A DNA stretch of 64,000 bases, taken from a bacterium. Lineage in GTDB: Bacteria > Chloroflexota > Anaerolineae > Caldilineales > Caldilineaceae. The notes under the pieces are model-generated. The model was not told the DNA's origin and ran no database searches. It saw only the letters and a list, made by a program, of their open reading frames with translations. The translations under genes and the position numbers were made by a program. Positions 55,623 to 64,000 of this stretch are shown here, piece after piece. Numbering within the stretch: the stretch's first letter is position 1; each line of letters opens with the position of its first letter. The stretch is from positions 1-64,000 of the forward strand of contig WGMT01000079.1 of the NCBI GenBank assembly GCA_016124945.1, in the 5' to 3' direction.

Positions 55623-56417
55623 ATGATCGTGCGCAAGATGGGAGAGGGTCGGCTGCTCTGCGTCCACCAGACCACCCACGCGCTAATGTCGGCCCAATTC
55701 TGTCGCTTCTGGGGCAACGAAGAGTTCGCCACGCCGCATCCCTACGCGCCGGTGATGATGGCGATTGCCCAACACGACAACGGCTGGGCCGAGTGGGAAA
55801 CGTCGCCCAAGTTGTGCGACGACGGCTTCCCCATGGATTTTATCACCTTCACCGATCAGGCGGCCAAGACACGGCTGTGGCAGGTGGGCATCGAGCGCGC
55901 CTGGGGGCAGCACCCCTACGCCGCCGTGATTATCGGTCGCCATGCCGCCATCCTCTACGAACAGTTCCAGGCGCGCGACGCCTACGATCCCGTCGAAAAT
56001 GCCGAGGTGAACCGCTTTCTGGCCGATCAGCGCGGGCTGCTGGAACGGGCGCGGCGCTTGCTGGGGGATGTACCCGAATTCGCGCCGGCGATGCAGCCTG
56101 AGGTGATTGAAGCCAACGCCCGCCTGCTCCAGTTTGGCGATCACGCCAGCCTCCAGGTCAGCGTCCCCTGGGCCGAGGACGCCACGCTCTCGAACTGTCC
56201 TGTGGGTTACGATGGTGCTGAAACCGAGATCCGCATGCGCTACAACGACGCCCACATCACCTTCGATCCCTGGCCCTTCGGCGTGGACCAGTTCGACGTC
56301 GCCCTCGAAGGCTACCTGATCGAAGAGGAACGTTTTGAGGACGAATGCGCTTATCACGAAGCGTTGGCGAAGGCGACGTTTTATCGAAAAACATGGAGAG
56401 TAGTGCGTAGTCCGTAG
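55623..56417 (+). CDS. DUF3891 family protein
   Basis: A 264-residue soluble protein. The start MIVRKMGEGRLLCVHQTTHA, then MMAIAQHDNGWAEWE and the final AFYRKTWR-like ending fit the DUF3891 family. The conserved His and Asp residues (QTTHA, QHDNGW) suggest an HD-like metal site, but no reaction is known. AAAGGA precedes the ATG. The stop codon lies within a long palindrome. Confidence 0.75.
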   Translation: MIVRKMGEGRLLCVHQTTHALMSAQFCRFWGNEEFATPHPYAPVMMAIAQHDNGWAEWETSPKLCDDGFPMDFITFTDQAAKTRLWQVGIERAWGQHPYAAVIIGRHAAILYEQFQARDAYDPVENAEVNRFLADQRGLLERARRLLGDVPEFAPAMQPEVIEANARLLQFGDHASLQVSVPWAEDATLSNCPVGYDGAETEIRMRYNDAHITFDPWPFGVDQFDVALEGYLIEEERFEDECAYHEALAKATFYRKTWRVVRSP

Positions 56418-56478
56418 TCCGTGGTGTATCGTCGCGCGGCGAAACGCCACGCACTACGGACTACGGACTACGCACTAC
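56400..56478. repeat. 23-bp perfect inverted repeat across a gene end
   Basis: Arms 56400-56422 and 56456-56478 are exact reverse complements; each contains two GTAGTCC-type heptamer units. The left arm includes the stop codon of the DUF3891 gene, and the right arm ends 17 bases before the next ATG. Confidence 0.8.
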
Positions 56479-56495
56479 GTGAAGGACACCCCCCA

Positions 56496-58031
56496 ATGCA
56501 CCAATTCTATCAATCCCCCCTCACCCTCGCCGATGCGCTGGCGTTGAAGGCGCAGCACGGGGACACGGCGCGCATCATCGCCGGGGGGACGGATCTGATC
56601 ATTGAGATGGATCGTCATGTGCGCTCTGCGCCCGACGGCGGCGTGCTGGGCCTCATTGATCTGACACGTGTGCCCGGTTTGGCCGAAATCTGGGAAGCGG
56701 ACGGCTGGATTCACCTCGGCGCGCTGGTGACACACAACCAGTGTGTGGCGAGTTCACTGATCGTCGACAAAGCCTTTCCGTTGGCGCGTGCCTGTTGGGA
56801 AGTGGGCGCACCGCAGATCCGCAACCGCGGCACTGTGGCGGGCAACATCATCACCGCCAGCCCGGCCAACGATTCGATTGTCCCCTTGCGCGCGCTGAAC
56901 GCCACGCTCACCGTGCAGAGTGCAGCCCGCGGGGCACGCACCCTGCCCATTGAGGAATTCGTCACCGGCTTCCGCCGTGTCGATCTCGTCCCCGATGAGA
57001 TCGTGGTGCGCGTCTCCCTGCGCCCGATGAGCGAACACGAGCGGGGCAACTTCCTCAAATTGGGCCTACGCCGCGCCCAGGCCATTAGTGTCAACACCGT
57101 TGCCGCCGTGGTGGAGATTGATCCGAACACGGTGGGTTCGTCCACGCCGGTGGCACTGAGCGCCCGCATCAGTTTGGGCGCGGTGGCGCCGGTCATTGTG
57201 CGGGCGGACGCGGCCGAGTCCTTTTTGGCGGGCAAGGCGCTGACAGAAGATGTCATCGCCGAGGCGGCGCGACTGGCGGCGGCGGCGTCTAGCCCAATTG
57301 ACGACATCCGCGGCAGCGGCGAATACCGGCGCGCCATGGTCGAAACACTGACGGCGCGCCTCCTACGCCAGATCCGCGAAGGACGTCACCGCCACGGATG
57401 GCTGGCGCGTCCTGTGCTGCTGTGGGGCGCGACAGGTGGGAAGTGGCCGGTGGCGAAGAATGGCGAATGGCGAGTTGCGAATTGCGAAGATGGACCGATA
57501 CGTGAAAGCGATAACGCTGACCACAATCCGCAACCCGCAATTCGCAATCCCCAACCCACCACCGTCAACGGCCAACCCATCCCTCTCCCCCCCAACATGA
57601 CGCTGCTCGACAGCCTGCGTGAAGCGGGTTTTGTGGGCGTGAAAGAGGGCTGCGCCGAAGGTGAATGTGGCGCGTGTACCGTCTTTTTGGATGGGATGGC
57701 GGTGATGGCCTGTTTGGTCCCCGCCGAACGGGCGGCGGGCAGTGAGGTTGTCACCGTGGAGGGGTTGGCCGACGGTGAGCGGCTGCACGCTGTGCAGGCG
57801 GCCTTTGTGCAGAGCGGCGGCGTCCAATGTGGCTACTGTACGCCGGGCTTTCTCATGTCCGCGGCCAAGCTGCTGGAAGAACGTCCTCATCCGACACGGG
57901 GCGAGGCGCAAGAGGCGCTCACCGGCAATTTGTGCCGCTGCACAGGGTATCGCAAGATCCTTGACGCGGTGGTGTTGGCTGGGGGAGAAAGTTCTCAGTC
58001 GAAGGGAGATAACGACCCAACAGAGCATTAA
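56496..58031 (+). CDS. CoxM–CoxS fusion: FAD-binding plus [2Fe-2S] subunits of a molybdenum hydroxylase
   Basis: A 511-residue fusion. Residues 1 to about 290 are the FAD domain of the xanthine dehydrogenase/CO dehydrogenase family (IIAGGTDLIIEMD, GAPQIRNRGTVAGNIITASPANDS). Residues about 355-505 are the [2Fe-2S] subunit: CAEGECGACTVF and, later, CGYCTPGF and CRCTGYRK supply the cysteines of both clusters. The linker (about 312-355) is rich in Asn, Pro, Glu and Trp and is encoded by a short inverted repeat of the type found between genes here. It should form an electron-transfer module for a large molybdopterin subunit, which is not in the window. ATG 56496 with GAAGGA upstream; the longer frame runs into the preceding palindrome. 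Confidence 0.88.
   Translation: MHQFYQSPLTLADALALKAQHGDTARIIAGGTDLIIEMDRHVRSAPDGGVLGLIDLTRVPGLAEIWEADGWIHLGALVTHNQCVASSLIVDKAFPLARACWEVGAPQIRNRGTVAGNIITASPANDSIVPLRALNATLTVQSAARGARTLPIEEFVTGFRRVDLVPDEIVVRVSLRPMSEHERGNFLKLGLRRAQAISVNTVAAVVEIDPNTVGSSTPVALSARISLGAVAPVIVRADAAESFLAGKALTEDVIAEAARLAAAASSPIDDIRGSGEYRRAMVETLTARLLRQIREGRHRHGWLARPVLLWGATGGKWPVAKNGEWRVANCEDGPIRESDNADHNPQPAIRNPQPTTVNGQPIPLPPNMTLLDSLREAGFVGVKEGCAEGECGACTVFLDGMAVMACLVPAERAAGSEVVTVEGLADGERLHAVQAAFVQSGGVQCGYCTPGFLMSAAKLLEERPHPTRGEAQEALTGNLCRCTGYRKILDAVVLAGGESSQSKGDNDPTEH
57475..57547. repeat. Inverted repeat inside the fusion linker
   Basis: TTGCGAATTGCG at 57475-57486 pairs with CGCAATTCGCAA at 57536-57547. Flanking direct runs (GGCGAAGAATGGCGAATGGCGA on one side, CGCAACCCGCAATTCGCAATCC on the other) resemble the spacer palindromes elsewhere in the window, yet here the reading frame is open through it. 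Confidence 0.7.
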
Positions 58032-58156
58032 TTCGCAGTGATATTTGAAGTAAAATCTGGTATAGTGACATCAGTTGCGCGCATAACACCTTCACCACAC
58101 CACAGCGCAAGTCTTAGTTGTTCCACGTACAACCCATTCCTCACAGGAGTACCAAC

Positions 58157-59428
58157 ATGCAGCCTTTTCGCTGGTTTGCTGCGTTCGTCGTTCTTCTCAG
58201 CTGTTTGAACGTGACAGGTGGTGAGTCTCAATTTGTCAATGCGCAAGACATAAAGCCTCAATCTGGGCAACAAATCTATCTACCGTTTGTTCAAAATACC
58301 TTTAGCTGTGCGCGTGTCACAGAGATTCCACAAATCGAATGTGAAGCATTGGTCGCGCTATGGCGTGCTACAAATCCAGGCTGGCCAACGCAGCCACCCA
58401 CGTGGAGCATATACGATGGGTGGATGGTCACAAGCACGCCATGTTCGTGGTTTAAGGTGAAGTGCCTGGATAGTCATGTAAACGAGATCGACATGTGGGC
58501 GAACAACATGGTGGGGGCGCTACCGGCGGAGTTAGGCGATCTATCCTACTTACAGACATTGAATCTCTCATCGAATAAATTGACTAGCCTTCCACCAGAA
58601 ATTGAAAAACTGGACAATCTTGAATCATTACAGATTCGCGACAACAGTCTGAGCAGTCTTCCTACTACGATCGGTTCACTTGCTAACCTAAAATGGATAG
58701 GTTTCGACAACAATCAGCTAACTAGCATTCCTAGTGAAATTGGCAATGCAAGTACGCTTGAAGGTATTCGAGTCGCAGTGAACCAACTGACTACCCTACC
58801 CCCCGAAATAGGCAACTTGAGTAATCTTCAATATATGGCGATCAACAACAATCAAATCAAAATACTCCCACCAGAAATAGGCAAACTCCAGAAGTTAGTT
58901 TATCTAGAGATTGGTGGAAATCAACTGATCGATCTTCCACCCGAAATAGGGCAATTAGTCAGCCTTAAAGGTGTGTACATGGGTGGCAATCAAATCCGAA
59001 GTCTACCTGTTGAAATCGCCCACCTCACACAACTTGAAGAACTAGGTGTTAACAACAATCAACTTGATAGCTTGCCAGAAGAGATTGGCAGTATCAGTAC
59101 ACTCAAAGAAGTATTCTTTGGTAAAAATCAACTTACCAGCATACCTATTGAAATCGGCAATCTTCAAAACTTGGAGTACCTGGAAATTGTCGGCAATCAA
59201 CTAACAACTATACCAAAGGAAGTAGGCAACCTAGGTAAGCTTCACTATCTTGATCTTGCGCATAATCAACTGAGTAGTCTACCGCGCGAAATCATTAACC
59301 TTCCTCAAACGATCTTTGGAATTGTCCTAACCGGCAACTGTCTGACTGTTACAGATCCAGACGTAATAGCCTTCCTTGATGCGAAAGCGTATGATTGGAA
59401 AGAACGACAACGACCAACTTGCGACTGA
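58157..59428 (+). CDS. Secreted leucine-rich-repeat protein
   Basis: A 423-residue exported protein. A signal peptide (about 1-28) is followed by the tag [10 protein letters not shown]. An N-terminal cap (about 50-110) with [13 protein letters not shown] and [10 protein letters not shown] resembles the LRRNT_2 cap of plant receptor-like proteins. About eleven 23-residue repeats of the form [19 protein letters not shown] follow, and then a C-terminal cap with a Cys. AGGAG precedes the ATG. The coding DNA is clearly AT-richer than its neighbours, which may mean acquisition. It is probably a protein- or glycan-binding surface protein. Confidence 0.85.
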   Translation: MQPFRWFAAFVVLLSCLNVTGGESQFVNAQDIKPQSGQQIYLPFVQNTFSCARVTEIPQIECEALVALWRATNPGWPTQPPTWSIYDGWMVTSTPCSWFKVKCLDSHVNEIDMWANNMVGALPAELGDLSYLQTLNLSSNKLTSLPPEIEKLDNLESLQIRDNSLSSLPTTIGSLANLKWIGFDNNQLTSIPSEIGNASTLEGIRVAVNQLTTLPPEIGNLSNLQYMAINNNQIKILPPEIGKLQKLVYLEIGGNQLIDLPPEIGQLVSLKGVYMGGNQIRSLPVEIAHLTQLEELGVNNNQLDSLPEEIGSISTLKEVFFGKNQLTSIPIEIGNLQNLEYLEIVGNQLTTIPKEVGNLGKLHYLDLAHNQLSSLPREIINLPQTIFGIVLTGNCLTVTDPDVIAFLDAKAYDWKERQRPTCD

Positions 59429-59493
59429 CCAAGAAACACGGCATTTTACCAATCACACCTTCAATCAAACTACCACACTGGAGAAGACAACAA

Positions 59494-59814
59494 ATGCTCT
59501 TCGAACTCCGTCAGTATCGCACCAAACCCGGCAAGCGCGAGGAATGGGTGCGCTTCATGGAAGAAGTGATCATCCCCTTTCAGGCGTCCAAAGGTATGGT
59601 GATCGTGGGTAGCTTCACCGCCGAACAAGAGGACGATCTCTACATCTGGATGCGCCGCTTCGAAGACGAAGACGACCGCGTCGCCCTCTACGCCGCCGTC
59701 TACGAAAGCGACTTCTGGAAGAACGAAGTCTCGCCCAAAGTGCCAGAGCTGATCGACCGTGAGAAGATCGTGGTGACGAGGCTAAATCCGACGCCCAAAT
59801 CAGTGATTCGGTGA
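59494..59814 (+). CDS. NIPSNAP family protein
   Basis: A 106-residue ferredoxin-like-fold protein. MLFELRQYRTKPGKREEWVRF at the start and the aromatic, acidic middle (LYIWMRRFEDEDDRVALYAAVY) are typical of NIPSNAP/dimeric alpha-beta barrel proteins. Function is unknown in bacteria. GGAGA precedes the ATG; the longer frame overlaps the LRR gene. Confidence 0.8.
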   Translation: MLFELRQYRTKPGKREEWVRFMEEVIIPFQASKGMVIVGSFTAEQEDDLYIWMRRFEDEDDRVALYAAVYESDFWKNEVSPKVPELIDREKIVVTRLNPTPKSVIR

Positions 59815-59862
59815 CGCAGAGAACTTTAGACTGTTTCTAATCTACGCAGTCACACGAAGATG

Positions 59863-59992
59863 CACGAAGGGGATAAAAGAGGGACGCGGATTGCAGGATT
59901 TACAGGACAATCGAGAGAAAAGACCTTCGGGCTTTATCTGGAAATCCTGAAAATCCATGCAACCCGCGCCCCGCTTTTCTCTCCCCTTCGTG
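59863..59992. repeat. Imperfect long inverted repeat before purH
   Basis: CACGAAGGGGATAAAAG at 59863 pairs with CTTTTCTCTCCCCTTCGTG ending at 59992; further inside GCGGATTGCAGGATTTACAGG pairs imperfectly with the complementary run in the right half. It fills the 232-base spacer between the NIPSNAP gene and purH. Confidence 0.55.
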
Positions 59993-60046
59993 TACCTTCG
60001 CGGATCAAAATCTGTTGTACCCCAATATTGAAAGGAAGCTCCATCC

Positions 60047-61579
<1,533 letters not shown>

Positions 61580-61702
61580 GTGAATGGTGACCGGTGATTG
61601 GTGATTGGGATTGTGTTCAGAGTGTGCCGCCAACTGAGCGTCAATGTGCTTTACAGAGCCCAATCACCAGTCACTAATCACCAGTCACTAATTACCATTC
61701 AC
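61580..61702. repeat. Imperfect inverted repeat after purH
   Basis: GTGAATGGTGACCGGTGATTGG from 61580 pairs with the run CCAGTCACTAATTACCATTCAC ending at 61702. Both arms are built of GTGATTGG-like octamers. It follows purH by one base and may end its transcript. Confidence 0.6.
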
Positions 61703-61722
61703 TATTTCCGTCAGGACCAGCT

Positions 61723-62256
61723 ATGTCTCTATCCACTAGCGATCCGAAAGCACTTTCCGGCGTCGCCGCGTTGATCGCGCAGACGAGCGCGCTGGCAGCC
61801 CGCTACGATCTGACGCGGCGGGATCGGCATCGTTTTGTGCTGGCCTTTGCCGAGCGCTTCGCCTATATCCGCGTCCAGGACATGTGGAATCCGTGGCGTT
61901 TCCTCAGCCAGATGGAGGGCGCGCCGCCGGTGCGCCTAGGAACGGATGGATTCAAGCACGCCCTCGTAGACGACGCCAACCCGGCGCGACATTACGCAGC
62001 CTTCGTCTTTGTGGGCTACTGGCTGCCGCCGCCGTTGGCTGTCCTCATGTTGTGGGCGTGGGAAATCGCAGGGTTTGTGCGCTATGCCGACTGGAGCCAG
62101 CCTGACATGCGCAGCGGTTACGTCGGTCTTTTCCACGGGCGATTGGTGCGCCGTTACAGCCACACCATCCTGCCTGCCCTTATGGCGCGGGATCTCACCG
62201 AGGTGACGCGGTGGAGTCGGCTGTCAGACAGTGGGGCAAAGGTGGTTGGTCGTTAA
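61723..62256 (+). CDS. Hypothetical protein
   Basis: A 177-residue protein. The N-terminal 70 residues are helical (ALIAQTSALAARYDLTRRDRHRF). A hydrophobic segment (AAFVFVGYWLPPPLAVLMLWAWEIAGF) could cross the membrane, and the C-terminus is basic. AGGA lies upstream of the ATG. I recognise no family. It is convergent with the DUF305 gene. Confidence 0.6.
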   Translation: MSLSTSDPKALSGVAALIAQTSALAARYDLTRRDRHRFVLAFAERFAYIRVQDMWNPWRFLSQMEGAPPVRLGTDGFKHALVDDANPARHYAAFVFVGYWLPPPLAVLMLWAWEIAGFVRYADWSQPDMRSGYVGLFHGRLVRRYSHTILPALMARDLTEVTRWSRLSDSGAKVVGR

Positions 62257-62271
62257 GTCAGGTGCTGTTCA

Positions 62272-62811
62272 CTACTCCGCTGTCCTCGAAAAATCTGGTA
62301 TAGCTCTTGCATCTGCCTCTTCTTGCGTCGTGGCCAACCCATTCGCCTCGATGTCGGCAATAAGCCATTCCATCTCGCTGATCTCCCTGCGCTGCGACTC
62401 GATAATTTGATCCGCCAGCTCGCGTACGCGCGGATCCTGAATACCGGCGCGTTCACTGGTCAAGATAGCAATCGAGTGATGGGGAATCATCGCTTCCATG
62501 TAGTCGACGCCTGTCACCGTGGTCTGGCTGCGCACGAGCCACAACGCCAGCGCAAACAGCAACGCTGCCCCTGCAAAGATCGCAAGATTGATCGCCCGAT
62601 TTCGATACATTCCCAACATATACCCCAACATGATCACCATCATCGCCGCGCCCATGATCAGGGCCATGAAGACGCGTGTTTCGCTGAACCTGGCATGTTC
62701 GAGGATCTGATAGGAGTTGAGGTACGTCAAAAAATACATGACGACAATCGACGTGGCGATCATCGCGAAAAATCGTCCGTAGTGTTTGAAATTACTTTGC
62801 TGCTTGTCCAT
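62272..62811 (-). CDS. DUF305 membrane protein
   Basis: A 179-residue protein with three hydrophobic helices in the first 100 residues. The DUF305 signature follows: DYMEAMIPHHSIAILTSERAGIQDPRVRELADQI, with the paired His that often bind metal in this ferritin-like family, then ISEMEWLIADI. It is likely membrane-bound with the His-rich helices outside; copper handling is often suspected for relatives. AGGAAG precedes the ATG at 62811. Confidence 0.85.
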   Translation of the reverse strand: MDKQQSNFKHYGRFFAMIATSIVVMYFLTYLNSYQILEHARFSETRVFMALIMGAAMMVIMLGYMLGMYRNRAINLAIFAGAALLFALALWLVRSQTTVTGVDYMEAMIPHHSIAILTSERAGIQDPRVRELADQIIESQRREISEMEWLIADIEANGLATTQEEADARAIPDFSRTAE

Positions 62812-63061
62812 GATTGCTTCCTTTGGGGGGTGATTGATTGCAGGCGGAGAGAACACTCAATTTGAGTGTAGAAACAACGATGGCCGTGGAGCAATGCATC
62901 GGGGTACGGAGAGGGGATAGATGAAGAGAAATATCTCTTCCAGAGAGAAGATGTTGTTCGTGAGGTTGTGACCAATGAATTCGCGTACAAGCGAACCCGC
63001 TCTTGTCCACGATGAACCGCACGCTGGTAGCGTGCAGCTACGTAAGCAGAGAGATCTCTCG

Positions 63062-63991
63062 CTAAGACGTCGTCCGTCGTCTGTCGTCTGTCGTCTGTCG
63101 TCCGTCTTCCGTTGCCTGCTGCACGCCGATGCCGTAGAGCAAAGGTCGCTGTCGCTGCACCAACGACACCTGATCCGAGGACGTGTCATCGAGCAGGGTG
63201 AGTTCGAGATAGTAGCGGCGGATGCTGCTCAGATCCCCAAGAAACAGCCCGTGGACGGTACGCACAAAGGTGACGCGGAAAGGATCATCCGTGGGCAGGA
63301 GCGCCGAACGGAACTCGCGCAACGTGCTCTCGTTGAGATCGCTCTCCACACCGCCCCACACAGCCGCAAAATCCACCATGATGCCGTGGGACGCCAGCCG
63401 ATCCGCCACGTCGTAGTTGGCCGAGGGTTTGGCATGGCTGCGCAAAGACTCCAAAAAGCGGTGGATCAAGTTTTGGGTGCCCGCCTGCCGGCTGCCGCCG
63501 TCGATCTGCATCAACAGCGGATGCCGTGCCGACACTGCATCGCGCCAGAGCAGGTGCTCCAGGTTGCACTCCTTGGCGAGTAGACGCACCAGTTCATCGC
63601 GCACCGGCTGCGCCGAGACAGCGCTTAGTTCGGCCATTGTCGTCTGCACCGTCTCGCGCAAGAGCATCTGCATCCCCGCGGGCAGGGGTTGTTCGCCCTG
63701 TTGCTCCAACAGCAGCCACTCCAGCCGCCGCCGCCACGCCACAGAGCGCCACGATGAGCGCAATCTTTCCTCGCTGCGCCGCCCCGATTGGTCCTCTTTG
63801 CTGCGCAGGTGATTGCGGCAGATCTCCCACAGCCGGTCATTCAGTTGGGGCTGGCGCAGATGTGTCCCCGCGTAGGTGTCGGGGGACGGCATACCGCCCG
63901 CAACGGCCCAGGCGTTGAGATCCTCGGTGGTCTCCTCCAGGGCGCGGGACATGTCATGGAGCATCTCGGCCAGGTGATCGTAAGCGCGCAT
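63062..63991 (-). CDS. Unknown protein, start not resolved (right edge)
   Basis: An open frame of at least 309 residues. The first ATG (63991) is nine bases from the window edge and no stop lies upstream, so it may begin outside. It is a helical, charged protein with no motif I recognise. Codon use matches its neighbours, and the opposite-strand frames are fragmentary, which supports it being real. Its last fifteen residues (TEDGRQTTDDRRRTTS) are encoded by a heptamer repeat array, suggesting the original stop was lost or replaced. Confidence 0.6.
   Translation of the reverse strand: MRAYDHLAEMLHDMSRALEETTEDLNAWAVAGGMPSPDTYAGTHLRQPQLNDRLWEICRNHLRSKEDQSGRRSEERLRSSWRSVAWRRRLEWLLLEQQGEQPLPAGMQMLLRETVQTTMAELSAVSAQPVRDELVRLLAKECNLEHLLWRDAVSARHPLLMQIDGGSRQAGTQNLIHRFLESLRSHAKPSANYDVADRLASHGIMVDFAAVWGGVESDLNESTLREFRSALLPTDDPFRVTFVRTVHGLFLGDLSSIRRYYLELTLLDDTSSDQVSLVQRQRPLLYGIGVQQATEDGRQTTDDRRRTTS
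63066..63113. repeat. Heptamer array at a gene 3' end
   Basis: Tandem copies of CGTCTGT/CGTCCGT, the complement of the GACGACA/GACGACG array at 10640-10685. This copy encodes the C-terminus of the minus-strand gene ending at 63062. Confidence 0.8.
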
Positions 63992-64000
63992 TAGCCCCTG

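Overview
The window looks like a chromosomal segment of a Chloroflexota bacterium, probably from the Anaerolineae/Caldilineae side. The evidence is indirect: secreted proteins with long Thr-Pro linkers, short hydrophobic LPxV-type tags next to signal peptides or at C-termini, coenzyme F420 genes, a CoxM/CoxS-like fusion, and spacers full of long palindromes. No rRNA, tRNA, CRISPR array, phage or transposase gene was seen.

Left part (1-7456, minus strand): a lasso-peptide gene cluster. In transcription order it reads RRE/PqqD-like protein (B1), asparagine-synthetase-like cyclase (C), a 49-residue lasso precursor (A) at 4819-4968, an HPr-kinase-like lasso kinase, an ABC exporter (D) and a nucleotidyltransferase-family protein. 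No B2 leader protease is visible. The precursor has the YxxP leader motif, Thr at -2, Gly1 and Asp9 in the core, and a C-terminal Ser that suits kinase tailoring. An edge-truncated Thr-Pro-rich secreted protein follows. Upstream (7944-10613) is a G8-domain beta-helix protein with its own terminator.

Centre (11080-37357, plus strand): a large exopolysaccharide or glycan locus. It has a nucleotide-sugar dehydrogenase, an SDR epimerase, a surface beta-propeller protein, a Wzz/BY-kinase, a Wzy/WaaL-like membrane protein, nine glycosyltransferases, an MsbA/PglK-like ABC transporter, two NodB-type deacetylases, a sulfotransferase, a GNAT protein, a second polytopic protein and a lipoprotein. A PglC/PglD/PglE-like initiation and amino-sugar module lies at 48024-50587. 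Between the two sit a 2307-residue secreted protein with propeller, malectin, cohesin and dockerin-like modules, and a convergent ThuA-DUF5060-glycosidase-like protein. The genes probably make, polymerise, flip and decorate a surface glycan and then bind or trim it. An 81-bp inverted-terminal element occurs in opposite orientation at 10975 and 30571.

Right part (50807-64000): a degenerate receiver-like protein; a coenzyme F420 group (cofD-cofC, an FbiB-C-terminal-like nitroreductase, a luciferase-like F420 oxidoreductase); small unknowns; a CoxM-CoxS fusion whose linker is a translated palindromic repeat; an AT-rich leucine-rich-repeat protein with a plant-like N-cap; a NIPSNAP protein; purH; a DUF305 membrane protein; and an unknown protein at the right edge. 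Gene starts were chosen from ribosome-binding sites and overlaps. Functions come from motif recognition only, since no database search was possible.
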